Assembly: GCA_029204225.1 (NCBI GenBank)
Contig: CM055111.1
Span: 44,185,815 to 44,249,814 of the forward strand
From: Diphasiastrum complanatum
Lineage: Eukaryota > Streptophyta > Lycopodiopsida > Lycopodiales > Lycopodiaceae
Length of the DNA: 64,000 bases
Direction: 5' to 3'
Within the stretch, counting starts at the first letter, position 1, and each line of letters begins with the position of its first letter. The position numbers were made by a program, and so were the translations under genes. The notes under the pieces are model-generated. The model was not told the DNA's origin and made no database searches. It saw only the letters and a list, made by a program, of their open reading frames with translations. Below are positions 25,422 through 40,100 of this stretch, one piece after another.

Positions 25422-28402
25422 CTAACTGCAAGACATATGTCCCTATTGTTCTAACTTGTCATGTAATACATATGGGATTTTTGTGATAAACTGCAACAAA
25501 TATATGTTTCCTTTGTTATGGACATTCCTATAGACAACTGACAATGGAAAGAAATCTCAAGTTCACTCTTTCACTTGGCTAACTTCGATGAGCAAAGAAA
25601 TATATGTCAGCATTCGTTCCTAGGTGTAAGGCCTAAACTATGCAATGATTATGTGAATTTTCCAATGCTAACATGAGACATCTATGGGTTATATGGGAAT
25701 CCATGACTATTCCTTAAAAAAAACAACCTATAATGTTTTATGGAATATCACACAACTCGACGGTGAGCATGTCTTTGAAACATGGTTGGATTTGATAAGA
25801 ATATGAGCATGCATTTGCATTTATGGTTGGACTTTGATCATTGCCATGTCTTTATCATAATCCACAAGAAATTTAATTATGCTAGCTATATTTATGCTCG
25901 ATACAATGAACAAAGTATGACATAGAAACAAGTAATCTAGTGGCAATCGTTGAGCTCGATGTTAATATGGCGAATCATCAATTAATTAAGATGAAAATCC
26001 TAAACTTTATGTATAGTTTTATGTATGCATACTCCATTTGTGAGTAACGATCACGGCTTGATTGTGAGGAAAACTATTTGTTGATCCTTTATTTGGTAGC
26101 AAAGATGCAAGCAATCAAAGACAAGGCTCTCGATTCAATGCTCCCAATAACAACTCTTGACGTCACTATTGTTGCATCTATCTGCATCATTTTATTGAAG
26201 CCAATGGAAAATCTTGTAGAAGTCTTATATAGCTTTTGTTGGATTCTCTATAATCATCAAATAACACAATACAACATGCACAAAATTTTCAAAGCAATGG
26301 GCAGCACGGAAGTCCCTCATGCAGGGCCTTCCCCTACGGAATGTTGGTGTGCAAGGGTAGCTGTCAAGGGTGGCATTCTGGCTGAATAGCTAGTAAGCCA
26401 CTGTGAAGGGTGCTAATTCTGGCATAATCAGCTAGTAATCAAGGTGGATTCCAGCAGAATGTCTTAGTAAGACAGCTGGCTTTTCCAAATACAAATTGTG
26501 GTTAAAAATTGTGCTAGTGGAAGTGCCTCCAAAACACAAAGAAAACCAGAGCACACAACATTACGTGATCTAGAACGAATTGATTTAGAAACAATGGTTC
26601 CGGAACCATGGGGTCCAAACCGATTCTTCTTAGATTCACGATAAACATCACCACTTCAAGACCAACCGCGGCACGATGGAGTCCATGCTGCTCCTCTTGG
26701 ACCAGCATATGCAACAAATGATAACAAAACCGCCAAAGCCAATATTTGTTATCCTTCCTCACTAACTCTCCTTTTGATCTCCATAGGAAAGCCAGATCGT
26801 GCTGAGTTATGTCTAAAGCAAACTTTTCATGCATGCATGGTATTTCATCCTTCCACCAAGGTCTAGACCTTAAGTGTTCGGACTTACACACAATTTAGCC
26901 TTTAACGTTGACTTTCTTCCAAACTCCATTGACCGACCTCAACACATAAGATTAGAAAGTGAAATGTCTTTTTCAAATTGAGAGGATACAAAATCTTTAA
27001 AATGATCTCACCATACTTGGTTCTAAACACCACTCAAGATCCGACTTGTACTTGAAGCACCAAAGCCTTTGTCTAGTTAGCACCTTTCGCGCCCTTACTA
27101 CTTAGTAATACATATGCTCCAGGCATAATTTCCATAAGCCAATCAATTCTTAACTATCCATTCTAGATCAATTTTCAAACTATACTTGATCTAATTTCAA
27201 GTTTTAGATATCAATGAATATTTTTGTGACTTAATTACCAAAGTCACACCAAATTACACGCATTTGCTATCACTCAAAAAATCCATGGAAGTGCTTTCTA
27301 TGCCATACGCTTTTTGGTTTTGAAATTCGCCTCACAAGTTTCTTTTCCCCATCTCCGTTATAGAATAATTGAAGTACAAAAACAGCAACAACTATTGATT
27401 CTTCAATTTGAAGTGTCAGTGGCTCCACTTTATTCTACATCATTCTTATGTTGTAGGTAGCTCTATCTTGAAATTAGTTGACATGCACTTTGTGAGTTGC
27501 TAGTCTAAATGATGGATTTGACAACATTTTGACCAATGGTGATGACATTCATATTGCCTTTCAAGAGCATTCAACATGGGCTCTAATTAATGTGCAACAC
27601 ACCTGCCAAATTTCAACATTGGATGTGACAAGCCACATGCTTTTTTAAGAACCATGGTTTTTTTTAGGAGATGCGCCCACTAGATACAAGGACTAAGAAT
27701 TCTACAAATGGCTTCAATATTTGTTTTGCACCTTCACATATATACATGCTTGCCAAAGTGACCGTCACGAGGAGAACTAAGTAGATTGCACATTATCTGG
27801 ACAAGTGATGTAACAATTACTCTTTATTATCTAGTTACTTGGTTTTCTTTCTTACAAGTAAAGAAATGAGTGCTGTGTTTATACCAAATATGAAAGTTAA
27901 TAGAACAAATCTTGTGCCTTTAAAGAGTATATATCTATGGGGACAAGCTCTAACTCTGAAGATATCTTGTGCTGAAAGACAGTTTTTTTTATCACACCGG
28001 CGGGCAAGGAGAGGCCTTTACAGGTTGAAGCAATTGCCAAGAACTAAAAAGGACCACCTTGATAGCTTGATAATCTTATGCCATATGCGTCGGTGATATT
28101 TCTTATGAATTTAAGTTGCCTAGCTACTTAATTATGCAATGCAATCTGAAACATATCAATTTGGCAAACATTCATGGACAAACAACATTCCATTATGGAA
28201 AGTTCTTATTCTCCAATCGAGCTGACAGCAAGGGGTAGGCTCTTCAATAAATCCCCACTGCAGGAGATATTTGCTCCATTCTGCAATACCTTACAAGAGC
28301 TTTTTCAAGATTGTCACAAATATAACAATGCATTCTATTCTTACTTAACACACAGAAATTGATCGTCATAATGACATATTTTATATGGTCATACTTTAGA
28401 GC
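25422..28402. other. Long stretch without a supported gene
   Basis: Two open frames stand out only by length: 26078-26389 (+) and 26514-26891 (-, Trp/His-rich). Neither shows a recognisable motif, splice context or homology that I can name. A degenerate short repeat (GGGT...ATTCTGGC...CTAGTAA) occurs at about 26345-26470. Confidence 0.35.
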
Positions 28403-28711
28403 AGACATGAGGGTCCGGGCCGGAATGCCCGCAACCGGCGTCTGGACCCGGACGCGTCCGAACCCCGGACGCGGGGTCGGACGCGTCCAATTTTTTTTTT
28501 TAACTAAAAAATTTAATAAAAAATAATAATAAAAAAAAAAAAAAAAAACGCGTCCAGGGGTCCGGACGCAATTTTTTTTTTTAATTTTTTTAAGTCTAAT
28601 TTTTTTTTTAAAAAAAATTAAAAAAAAAATACCGGACCCGTCCGGACGCGGACGCACCCCTGGCGCGTCCGCGTCCGGACGCGCGTTCGCGTCCGCCATC
28701 CGCTTCCTTGG
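28403..28711 (+). repeat. GGACGCGTCC palindromic repeat element, copy A
   Basis: Starts AGACATGAGGGTCCGGGCC and ends CCATCCGCTTCCTTGG. Two GC-rich arms made of GGACGCGTCC/GTCCGGAC units are separated by A/T homopolymer tracts (about 28492-28630). The same two termini recur in other copies, in both orientations. No protein is plausible; frames through it are Arg/Pro/Asp artefacts. Confidence 0.7.
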
Positions 28712-29831
28712 CTTTAGAGCTATAAACCACAAAAACATATAAATAAATTAATAGGTATTTTTTGGACCAAGCTAACAGGGTACTTGATATTTGAGCCTAG
28801 TCATACACATGCATTGTGGAATTTAAGGCATTACTAGTTAGCTTCACTGAGATGAGTTTGGTGTATCTGCTTCCTTCCCCACAAGTTGAAAAGGGCCCAC
28901 AAAACAAATGAAAAATCATAAACATCACAGTTCTATTTGCAAAGAGCCTCCTCCCTTAATTTAAACTTCTAGGAGATGCTAGAAATTGATGCAGAGCATG
29001 CCTAGAATGTCACAACTCTGAATTACATTTCCATTTTTTTCTTCTTGAACTCTGAAATTTTTCGCTGTTTAAGCTCATACATTTGTTATTTTGCAATTAA
29101 TAGGCAGGTTGGAAGTTCTTTCTGAATGTTGTAAATTGAAAAAATTCATGCAACATCACTAATTTTTATTACTTTGCCTCATAACATCTGTGCTTGATAG
29201 TATAACCTTAACCACATAATTATCATTCTAGTTACTAAATATGGAGTTTCTCGTGTTTCTTGAGATTTCTCATCGTACTAAGATTTATTTCAGAAACACA
29301 CTTGAATTCCCGCTTGTACAATTAATTTCATAAGAAAACTAAATAGAATCTACAAGCTGGTCTGTCGGCTCAGGCTGTCACAAAACTTCTGACACTACTT
29401 GTTAGTACCAAAAGAAGGGCAAACAAAAAGTTGTTACAAGAGGCCACTTAGCTCAATCATGATTATAGTAGCAACAATAACTCCTCGTCAACAAAACACA
29501 CACAGATACAAGGAAAACCACAGATGATCCAAGCCTAGCCTAGCATACATGGAAAGGCACAATGAGTACATGTATCAAGTTCCACAGCAATGCCACTTAC
29601 ATTGCTGAATTCCTTATCTGGCAATGAATATCGAAATCACATAGAACCCTGCAAAACTTAATGTGAGATCAAGTACCTGCAGCTATTCGAAACTGAAATT
29701 CTTCACAGAAAATTTGGATGAGTTTCCGCTGCAAAAAGGTCATGAATAATGGTACTTGTCTTCCAAGTCAAGCAATGATGTTTTTATTTTTGTTAAACCA
29801 AAGCTCTGAAAAAAACCCACAAGTTAGTATA
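28712..29831. other. PGL: Region downstream of PGL, no gene; includes its probable 3' UTR
   Basis: No coding motif is seen. The part next to 29831 should contain the PGL 3' UTR on the minus strand. A poly(A) site was not located with confidence. Confidence 0.35.
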
Positions 29832-30296
29832 TCACAATTTAGCTGATGCTGCTTTGTCAGTAAACCATATGAGCTTCCCATGACTAAGAAAAACCTCCTG
29901 AGCAGGGAGACAACCATGTGGAACTTCTTCCCCAAACACCCTTTGAAGCATATCTGCTTTGCCAGAACCCATTGCAACGAACAAAATATTTGCAGCGGAA
30001 TTAATAACCGGGAATGTAAATGTAATCCTCTCGGGAGGAGGTTTAGGGGAGTCAACAAGATGAGCAACCCACTTCTGTTTCTCGTTGACAAGAGGATGGC
30101 CAGGAAACAAGGAAGCCACATGCCCATCAGGCCCCATTCCAAGCAGTAATAGGTCAAATTGTGGATACCCATTGGCAGAGATCTCCAATACTCCTTGTTT
30201 CACGAGTTGCTTCAGAATGGCTTCATAATCTTCTGCCGCACCCTCTGCTGAAAGAGCATCGTTTATAGCATACTCTTGTTCAGGAGGAACAGCAAC
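29832..30296 (-). CDS. PGL: PGL exon 3 (catalytic C-terminal half)
   Basis: Acceptor CTCTAG/GTTGCT at 30297, stop TGA at 29832-29834. It encodes 154 residues with the [15 protein letters not shown] phosphate/active-site block and ends SAKL. Confidence 0.93.
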   Translation of the reverse strand, partial: VAVPPEQEYAINDALSAEGAAEDYEAILKQLVKQGVLEISANGYPQFDLLLLGMGPDGHVASLFPGHPLVNEKQKWVAHLVDSPKPPPERITFTFPVINSAANILFVAMGSGKADMLQRVFGEEVPHGCLPAQEVFLSHGKLIWFTDKAASAKL

Positions 30297-31066
30297 CTAG
30301 AGCCAGACAGTGCCCATTGTTCAGCACAAAGTCAAGTACAGTTTTCTTGACAGCGTGCCATCCATTGTCAATGCAATTATCAAAGCATTCATGACAACAC
30401 TTGCAACATAGTTATAGCGAATCTCAAGTCAAAAAGGTTTCAAATCTTTGATGCAAAATCCCAATCTTTTGTTTCCTCTTAGCCAGAATTTAAGCCTTTT
30501 TTTAATAAACTCTCACATGTGGCAATTATTCTTATGCTTTTGGAAGCTGGGGAAAGTGTGAGAGGTAACAACACTGGGGCATCATGGCAAATCTTTGATG
30601 CGAAGACTCTTCCTTCCGTTGTTTCACATGAATTTTGCTTTTTGATAGTCTGCTTAATTCTTATACTTCAAACAGTTCAAAATCTCCAATCTCAATTGGA
30701 ATCTACTTGATTCATATCTCATAAAACTATGGTTCAAATCTTGTAAAAAATATGATCTGAGTTCTTGTTTCATGGCTTGTTTTTTTTCTTTTGTGATATA
30801 AACAGAATAAATAGTAATCTGGACATCATCTCCATCTGCTTTACAATTAAAGGTGAATGGAAGTTTCACATATGACGCTTGAACTGCCTGCATACAAAGT
30901 GGGATAAGCAACATTCTCCATGGTCATCTTATGTATACGTTGGAGTACATGGAAACTCCAATATGGCTACTATTCAATCTTGTACAAATCTTTTTGATGA
31001 GTACTAATGAACAGACCATATATTTCAATTAGTTATCTTCTGAAGATGTATCACCCTCAGTGTGAA

Positions 31067-31136
<70 letters not shown>

Positions 31137-34100
31137 CTAAAAGAGATAATGAACTCCGCAATCACCTAAAAGTCTGTGTTCTTTACAAGTTACTTAGACT
31201 AACCAAATGAATATAGTTTTATGTCTTGACTAAGGGATTGCAAGGTTATCAGCATAACTAGTGACCAAGGGATGTATTGTAATATCCCGAACAAAGGAGT
31301 GGAAGGTAATCAATATGATTAGTAGACAAGTTTGTTCCAGTTTATCAGATGGTAATGAATCAGAAAATTGGTTTGCTAAGTTGGAAATTCAATTAGAATG
31401 ACCCAGACCCTTTGTGGAACTTTTTTAACTCTTTTATGCGTAAATCACTTCTCTAACAAGAGCCGCGGTGCCTCACAATCAATGAGCAAGGAAAGTGGAA
31501 AAAAGTGTTGAAAGCCCTGAGCAACTCTCACCACCATCCATCCCTCGCATGAAACCTGAGTACAATTTTCCCAAAGAGTGGTTACAAAGGATAACTATCA
31601 TCAAGAATGTAGACAAATATTCCTGCCAATTTTTCTCATCAGCAGCATAACCAAATGATATAACTTATGGTATGCTGATCGTCTTGTATGGGTTATTACA
31701 TAGTTCCCTGTGGTACCGCCGTTATGGTACCACCGGTACCATAATGGTGGTACCGCCAGTACGGTACCGCCCTCTGGTCCGTGGTACCATTTTTTAATTT
31801 TTTTTTTTTAATAAAAAATTAGTGGGCAATATGGGTATCAGCTTGAAGCTCGTCTTTTGCACGTTGCCGGTAGTTTCAGCTACAAAATGTGTTAGACATA
31901 ACTAAATAATGCACCTCTCAGTTTAGTGTCAGGCACCCGTTATGAGGAGAAGCCATTATTGCATAGCAGGAAGTCCTGGGAGGTTCGGGGGGCAGAGCCC
32001 CCCGAGAAACAGGGGGTCCGGGGACCATACTGGTACCGGTACCGCGGGACCTTATTAGCAAGTGACTTTCGCTTAAAATTCTATTCTCCCTTAATGTCCC
32101 CAAGCTAGGTGCAGAGGTAGCAGCATTGACACGAAACCTCCCAAAGAAACTGTCAATCTCAAAGTCACCTCAACACATGCACTAAGCTCCAAGTACTTAT
32201 TTGACATTGCTTACTATACTCCCTTGTAACATTATTTAAAGCCAAGAGAAAACTTGACATATATTAAATTTTGCAGTACATGCTACAACTACTCTTGGCA
32301 TGAATATGAAAATAAAACCCTAACAAACTTTGATAGCAAAAAGTACCTTGGAAAGCAATCCATCACATGCAAGTTTGTAGTTGCTGTCAGGATGAGTCTT
32401 TTTCACCACACGCTCATCAACCCAAAAGACATGCCACCTTGACCAATCTATACTCTCAACATAAGGAGGTTCCCCCAGTTTCCTGAAGTACATAATTTCA
32501 TCCCCCACGCGCATGCAATATGGTTAAGCATAATAACATGTATAAAATGTATTGTTCTTACATGGAAACATAATGACGTGAATTCTAGTCCTATATGTAA
32601 AGTCCAGCTCCTCATAGCAACTGTCAGTAAAAAAAGCAAGTCCAATGCCATTAAGAATACAAACCTCAAATACTTTCAAACATCAACATTAAAAACTTTA
32701 AATTCACCTGATAGTGAAACATAGATACACACCCAACCTAGGAAGACCTAAGTGTCCATTGGCTTGAACTGTCAATCGGCATAGATTAGGTCCAAGCATG
32801 AACACAGGCTGGTCCCAATCTGGCTTCAGCAAAAAAGAGTTTCTTAACCAGCCTAGACAACTCTACATAAAGTTCTGCTGGACTCTGATGCACATGCAAC
32901 CAGAACTAAAATGAACATAATACTGGAAATTGCAGCAACTGTAGCTCCATATAGGAAGAAAATTGGTGCTCAACAATCAGCAAGTTCATAAAAGATACAA
33001 AATAATGAGCATGATCCATAGTGAATTGACAATTTCAAACCACGTGACAAAGCTCCTCTGCGTGCGATACTGAATTAGTCACCGGCCACCTTTCTTAATA
33101 AAGATGCTGCCTGTTGAGAAAAGTTAGAACTTCAACTTCCTACCTAAGAGAGTGCCTGGGACTAGTGTCAAGGTTTAATAAGAAGCACAAAGGATGAAAA
33201 GAGCCTGGCATCTGTTACAATCTCAATCACAAATATCGGCATTAACTGAAGTATAGAGACCCAAATAGAAGTCCCTTACAAAGAGCTCAGGAAACCGAAC
33301 TCCATAATCTGAGAAATGAATGATTTGCATCCTAGAAGGTTCTAGAGGGCAAAATAAGGCTCCTCTAGACCTGAAACCTCTTAAGGGCTATTTAGTCATG
33401 TCCTTACTATAAACTTATAAAGTGGCCTTTACTTTCAGTTTAATTCAACGACCTAGACATATTCTAATGGGACTAGAATAGTTACGGAACTCTGTGTCCA
33501 TAACACTTCTAAACATTGCCCCCAATGGGCTTCAACTGAAATGCTTAACTACAACAGCTACTTTTGTACCATTGTTTGAGTTGTTTTCTTGGTTGTATAT
33601 CTCAAGCTAGTGGTGTCTGTCCAAAAGTTGATTCCCCATAGCTGCAGAAATCCACTTTTAGTACCGTGATAGCTTATCCTCTGCCCAAAGAATTGTTTCT
33701 CAAAGCCAGCACTGTATGCAACAAGCAACAACTTTCAAGCTAGGTCGTTTTCTTTCATTTGTTGAACATATTTAAAAAATTTGGCTTTTTCAGAATTTTC
33801 CTCAGAATTTGTAGATTTCAGTTTTAATAAGAAAAAAGGGTGGCAGCGCAGCGGTGCGCTGGCGGTAGTGCCCGCGCAGACCCACTAGACCACGTGGTGA
33901 CCTGCGCAGGTCTGCACAAGCCCACTGCGTCCGGCTGCATGGTGGGGACAGCAGCAATGCATGCCTGCCAGGTCTGCTGTTCCATGGTTCGGTGAGGGGC
34001 TGCCACCTCACTACTACTGTGATGTGGCACTTAGTTGGCAAAAAAACCTGCCATGTGAAGGAATGGGAGCAAGCATGGGAGGGAGGTACACCCCGCTGTT

Positions 34101-37100
34101 GTGGGTTCTATGTGAAAAGGGAGGGGGTGATGAATTGCCACCTATTCTCCCATCTCTCTCTTGGTTGAGTACAATTCTTGGTGGCAGCCATGGACAATAC
34201 CACTTCGATTATGTGTAGCCAACAAGTTTGAGCTTGTGAGTCCTCTTTTTGAGTTGTAAGAGTATTCTTCTTCTCTACTCTTTGTTTATCCTCTTTCACA
34301 CTTGAGACATGGACCCTAGTTCCTCCACTCAACATACGTCTCCTCCTGTTGAAGCTATGGCAGCTTCTGCTACCTTAGATTCCAATACTTTGTTGTTGGC
34401 TATCAACAATCTACAACAATGCAGGCAAGACACTCAAAGGATCAACAGGAATTGAGGGAGCTAACGCAGTTAAGGCAACTACTGCACCAGCCCTTGTTTA
34501 CATCTGAAGTCTTCACGGGGGAAAAAGAAAGACAGAGCCCATGAAGTGGTCACGTCGTGGATCAATCGATGGAACTCGCATTTTTCCATTCACGATTCGA
34601 CAACAAAATCAACCTGGCTATCATGTATTTGCGAGGCGGGACTTGAGGGATAAGCCTGAAGCACCAAGGTTGTGGGAAGATTTTTGTAAGGCCTTCAAGG
34701 CGGCCTTCCTTCCTATCTTGGATGACTTCGACTTTTATAGTCAATATGCGATGATACAGATGGGGAACCGGCCCCTTGATCAATACTTGCAAGAATTTCA
34801 AGAGGTATATTCTCGTTTTGCTACTAGAATAGATCCTCTTTTGGTGAAATTGCATTTCATTCTAGGTTTGCCTAGAGACTATCAGCTAGAGGTTAGGAGG
34901 AACCAACCTCTTACCCTCGATGATGCGGTCCGCTTCACCCGCATATACGATGACACTCGTATAGTGGCTAGGCATGAGCCTAGTGTTCAACCCGAAGCAA
35001 AGGGTAAGAAACCATTCTTTTCAAAGAAAGGAAAAGATAAGGCGAAGAAGGCACTTCCAAGTCCTACTAAGTCAAAGAAGAGATCTAAAATGGACCAGGA
35101 AACCTTTGCAAAAGCCAGAAGCAACAATCTATGCTTTAATTGCATGGAACCAGGTCATGTGACAAAGGAATGCCCGAAGGAAAGGAGGCAAGCTAAAGGG
35201 GCTTCTTTTAAGATGCCAGGTAACTCTAGCATTTCTAGTATTGATCTTTCCTTTTCTAGTGATTTTGTGTGTGAGCATTGATGTTTTAATACGACAATTT
35301 TTGGTCCTCTCTAGCATTTCTAGTATTGATCTTTCCTTTGCTAGTAATTCTGTGTGTGAGCATTGTTGTTTTAATATGGCAGTTTTTGGTCCCCATGACT
35401 TAATTCGTATGAAAGGAGTCGTTGGCAGTTTTATTTAATGATGGTTCTACACACAAGTTTATTAACATTTGTTGAAGAAGCTAAAGGTGGAAACAAAGCA
35501 AAGTGACAACCGCTATGTTGTAAAGCTGGCTACGGGAGCGGAAATCCAAGTATGGGATTGGATAGTCCCTCATCTCCTGATTCAAATACAAGCCTATAAG
35601 GATAATTTAGACTTTCATATTATGAATCTAGATAAAGTAGCTAATATACGGAATGGTTCTATGAGAGGAATGAGTCGTTAAAGAAGAAAAACTATGTAAC
35701 TCACAGTTTGTCGTTCTTGCATAACGGCTCACTCATTGAATGGAAATGTGAATTTTCTTCTCCTTATATGCTTTCTGCTTTAGAAACAGTTGAATGCATG
35801 AATATTGTGGATTGCGATTCATACATGTGTTGGTTGAAGGATTTCACTAATCATGAGGAATTCAATTTACAAAGTTATAGCATGCAACTTGCATTATGTC
35901 TAACAACCTAAAAGAAGAAAAATCACCGAAAGGTAAAACCTTTAGGAGACATAGACAAGAATTTAATGACATTTTTCTAAAACAGCTTCCTAAGGGTCTT
36001 CCCCCCTCCAAGAGAGTCAACCATGGTATTAAACTCCTTCCTAGTAGCTTGCCTGTATCTTTGTTTCCCTACAAGATGAGTACTACTGAAGAGGATGAAG
36101 TTTATAAGCAACTACAAAACTACTTTAAATTGGGCCATGTAAGGCCTAGTAAGTCCCCTTGGGGGCACCCAGTTATTTTAGTTGATAAAAATGACGGAGG
36201 CACTCGTCTGTATGTAGACTTTAAAAAACTAAATAAATTAACGATTAAAAACCATTACCCCTTACCTTGAATGGATGAACTGGTTGATCGATTGCATGGT
36301 GCAAAGAACTTCACCCAAATCGATTTGAGATCAAGGTATCATCAAATTCGAATTAAGAGTGAGGATGTGGAAAAAACCGAGTTTAGGACTAGGTATGGCC
36401 ATTATGAATTTCTGGTTTTACCATTTGGAATGACAAATGCTCCTACAACTTTCCAGCAAAAGACGAACGGTCTTCTTCGTCCATATCTGGGAAAGTTTGT
36501 TATAGTTTACTTAGATGATATTCTCATCTATAGTAAAACCTTAGAGGAGCATGAGGAGCATCGCAAGACTATCTTGAAGTTACTCAGACAAGAGAAGCTA
36601 TTTGCCAAGGAATCCAAAATGTGTCTTCTTCCAGAAGAGATTGGTTTATCTCAATCACGTTATTTCGGACCATGGGTTGGAGATTGACCCTAATAAAGTC
36701 CGTCAGGTTCGTGAGTGGCCAATTCCTCAAACCATTCGGGAGGTGAAGTCCTTTTCAGGCTTTACGGGGTTTTTTCATAGATTTATCATGGGTTATGCAA
36801 TAATTGCATTACCTTTGACAAATGTCCTCAAAGACCAATAGGTACTTCGGTCGTATTTGGCTAGACGTCCAGGCAAGTACTTCTAGATCTAGTGGTGACT
36901 TTGGAATGCATGATTCCAAGATTTCTCCTCACAGAAAATGATAATATTAGGGCCCAAATCCTGCATGAATGTCATGACAGCCCGTGTGCGAGGCACCCTG
37001 GCTCACAAAGAACGCTTGACCTAATAAAAAGGAACTTTTATTGGCCAAATCAGAGTAAATGGACTAAAACCCGTCGGCAAGCCAAACAACCTAAACAACT

Positions 37101-40100
37101 TTTCCACGAATAGCTGAGCAAGTTTTGAAGCTTTGACAGACTGCCTGGTTGGAATGAATTGCGCCATTTTGGTTAGTCTATCAACTATGACCCAAATAGC
37201 ATCATTTTGCTTCCCCGTCTAATGTAGCCCAACCACAAAATCCACTCACAATGCCATTGTGAGAGGCATTTTCAGAGGCTGTGAGAGAGCCAGTGATAGC
37301 CAGTGAGAGAGCCAGTGACAAGCTGTGAGAGGCTGTTTGAGAACCAGGGTGTTGTGAGAGGTTGTTCGAGGACCAGGGTGCTGTGAGGAGAAAGTCGATC
37401 GAGATGGCAGAGCGCATACCACTGAAGCCCAAGGGTGAAGCCAGGAGGAAGCTCAAGGAAGATATCCGAAGGCACAACGAAAGACATCGGAAGCAAGAGG
37501 CAGACTTTGCGGAGATGCGGCGACAGGCTCGGCTGAGCTGGAGCCGAAGCACCCCGCGCCCGCTGCACCCCCCGCCCCCGCTGTCGAGCTGGATTTGGAT
37601 GAGCAGATTGGAATGAACTTCACACGACGGCAGCTCATCATGGTAGGGAAAGGGCGGCCAAACGTCGGGCTAACCAGGAGGCAGAGTGAGAGCGACAGAA
37701 CAATGCACCTGACGAGGGCGAGGAGTCAGTGGAGGATCCGTAGAAATGTTTAGAATAGATAAGGTCCAGCCACATGTGGCTGACTGTTGCTATGTAATTT
37801 TCGGCAGTTTAGGGTGCGGCAAATAGCTAGATAGTTGTATAAAAAAAAGACCCAGCCATATATGGCAAGATACGTAATGGTATTTTGATACATCGGCTGA
37901 ATCAATATATAGTGTGTTTTTTGTGCAACGCGCGCCTGGTGCTGTGAAATGCAATCTTTGGTTTTTTTTAAATGCAATGTAATGTATGTGTTTATGAAAT
38001 GCTGTCACGGGTTTAGGGTTTAGGGGTGATTGCTCTGCTCATGCATCCATATGTGGCCCGGTGGCAGCGTACAGGCTCCATCTCTCTAGACAAGGACTCG
38101 ACCCTATCTCTCAGCATGTGTGTGCGGACAACCTCTGAACTAGGGACTCTCCAGCTAGGGCTGACAGACTGTGCAAGGCGGAATGCTCTTCTGAAGGGCT
38201 CAGAATCGGTGATGGCAAAAGGAATGTTCAGCTCATAAATCAAACTGGCCACGGCCTGTGTGGCCACTCTGTCCATGTGCGGCTGATGAGCGCCGCGAAT
38301 GGTCTGTTGTGTAAGGGCTCTCCCTGCTGGTGGGCAACGGGTAGTGGACCTCCAGCATGGTGCACCAACCGTGACAGGAATGGATGATGACACGACAGGC
38401 TGGGCACTAGTGGATGCATCGGCTGTAGACGTGGAATGGGGAGAGTGGGATGCACTGGCAGGGCTGGGTGTAGCAACATAAGTGGGGTACACTGGAGGGG
38501 CAACATCTGGCATGGGATACGAAAACTGCTGGCTAAGGACGTCATCCGGATGGGAAGGGAGGGAGGAAGGGATCTCCTCAACATCCTTGAAGGCCTCATC
38601 ACTAGCATCCTGGGCCTGCTCAGGTGGCGGAGAGTCCATGAGAAAATCGTAAACTGCGGGCGTGCGAGCAATAGGACGTGGTGGTGGAACCGCAGTGGCA
38701 ACTGGCGGACGCGAGGGGACGAGATCAACCGGAATGGGTGCAAATGGGGGTGCGTGTGGCGGAACTATCTGAGGGGGATGAGGGGCAATGGGACGAGACG
38801 AGGATGCACTCCCTCTCCTCGTGCGTGCCAGCCAAGCAGGCAGCAGCTCTGGGTCAGCCACATAAGGAGCGGTGCAAAACCGGAGAACGCCCTCCAAAAT
38901 GGTGTTCGCCACAAGACGTGGCCTGTAGGTGTCCAGTAGTCGCTGCCTGTCGAGGACGGACATGTTGCCACAAGGGGCAGCATTTAAGGTGCCACCATTT
39001 TTGGCGCGTGCACCGAGCAGGTGGCCTTTAAGGCGAGTGAGGGACGCAGCAAATTCGACTAGGCAGTATCGGCAACGCACGACCTTCTAACCGGTCTTGT
39101 TGGTCTTGTCGGCAACCCGCCTGACAACGTCCAACTCGTCCCACAGACCGGAAAGGTCGGACTGCACCATTGTGATGGAGAAAACTAGGGAAAAAAATGC
39201 AGATGAAGCTAAAGCTGGAAGGATGGAAAGCTGGAAAAAAAAACAGCAGGGTTCACTGTTGGAGAGACGCTGAAAATGGGCGAAGGCAGCGAAGGCAGGG
39301 CGAAGCAAATCAGATGCAAGGCAGGGCGTTGCATGGGCGAAGGGCGACACAAGGCAGCGAAGGTAGGCAGGCAAAAACAGACGCGAAGGCAGGGCAGCGA
39401 GGGCGCAAAAAAATTTCAGAGAAGATGCAAGAGGGGCGGGTAGATTTAAATCAAAAAAAAAATTAAAAATATTATTATATTGTGGTACCGCGGTACCATC
39501 ATGGTACCACGGTACCAGTATGGTCCCGCGGTACCCAGTACCGCAGGACCTATGATCTATATATAGATATGATATATATAGATATATCATATCTATATAT
39601 AAATCTAAGGTGGCGGACCCCGGACGCGAACGTGCGTCTGGACGCGCGTTTGCGTCCGCGTCCAGACGCGGATGCGCCAGGGGTGCGTCCGGGTCCCCGG
39701 ACGTGTCCGCTTTTTTTTTCTTTTTTTTTTGCTTTTCTACTGTTAAAAAAATAAAAATAAAATAAAAAAAATAAGGACGCGTCCGGGTCCGAACGCCGGA
39801 CGCGGACGCAGATTGCCCGCGTCCGGCCAGGACGCGCATCTCTGATATTATTATAGATATATATAAACACTATAAACCTAAATCATAAAACAGTATAAAG
39901 CCAACATAACTTTTTTTTTTTGGCCTTTCAAACTCTGTATTGATTGCAAAACCTGCTCTAATTGACTTTCATTTACACCATCCCCGTCAATAACCAAGCA
40001 GCTTCAGTACGTCTGTTGCACTCTGAAGTTATGGAAGAGATCGAACTTTCTTCCTGGCTAATTGAAGGCTTGTACTCTTCATCATCAGAAGAATCTTGCT

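Larger units (their letters stand above)
30297..32346 (-). other. PGL: PGL intron 2 (about 2050 bp)
   Basis: Donor CCAAG/GTACTT at 32346, acceptor CTAG at 30297. It contains a (CT)n microsatellite (31070-31133) and a GGTACC-type repeat element (31707-32051). No other coding sequence is supported. Confidence 0.85.

Noticed and set aside
26514-26891. Possible gene on the minus strand (125 codons)
   Set aside because: No motif, no splice or promoter context and no recognisable homology. A length of this order is expected by chance in a window this size.
28244-28738. Asp/Ala/Arg-rich ORF around 28.4-28.7 kb
   Set aside because: It is produced by the GGACGCGTCC palindromic repeat and homopolymer tracts.
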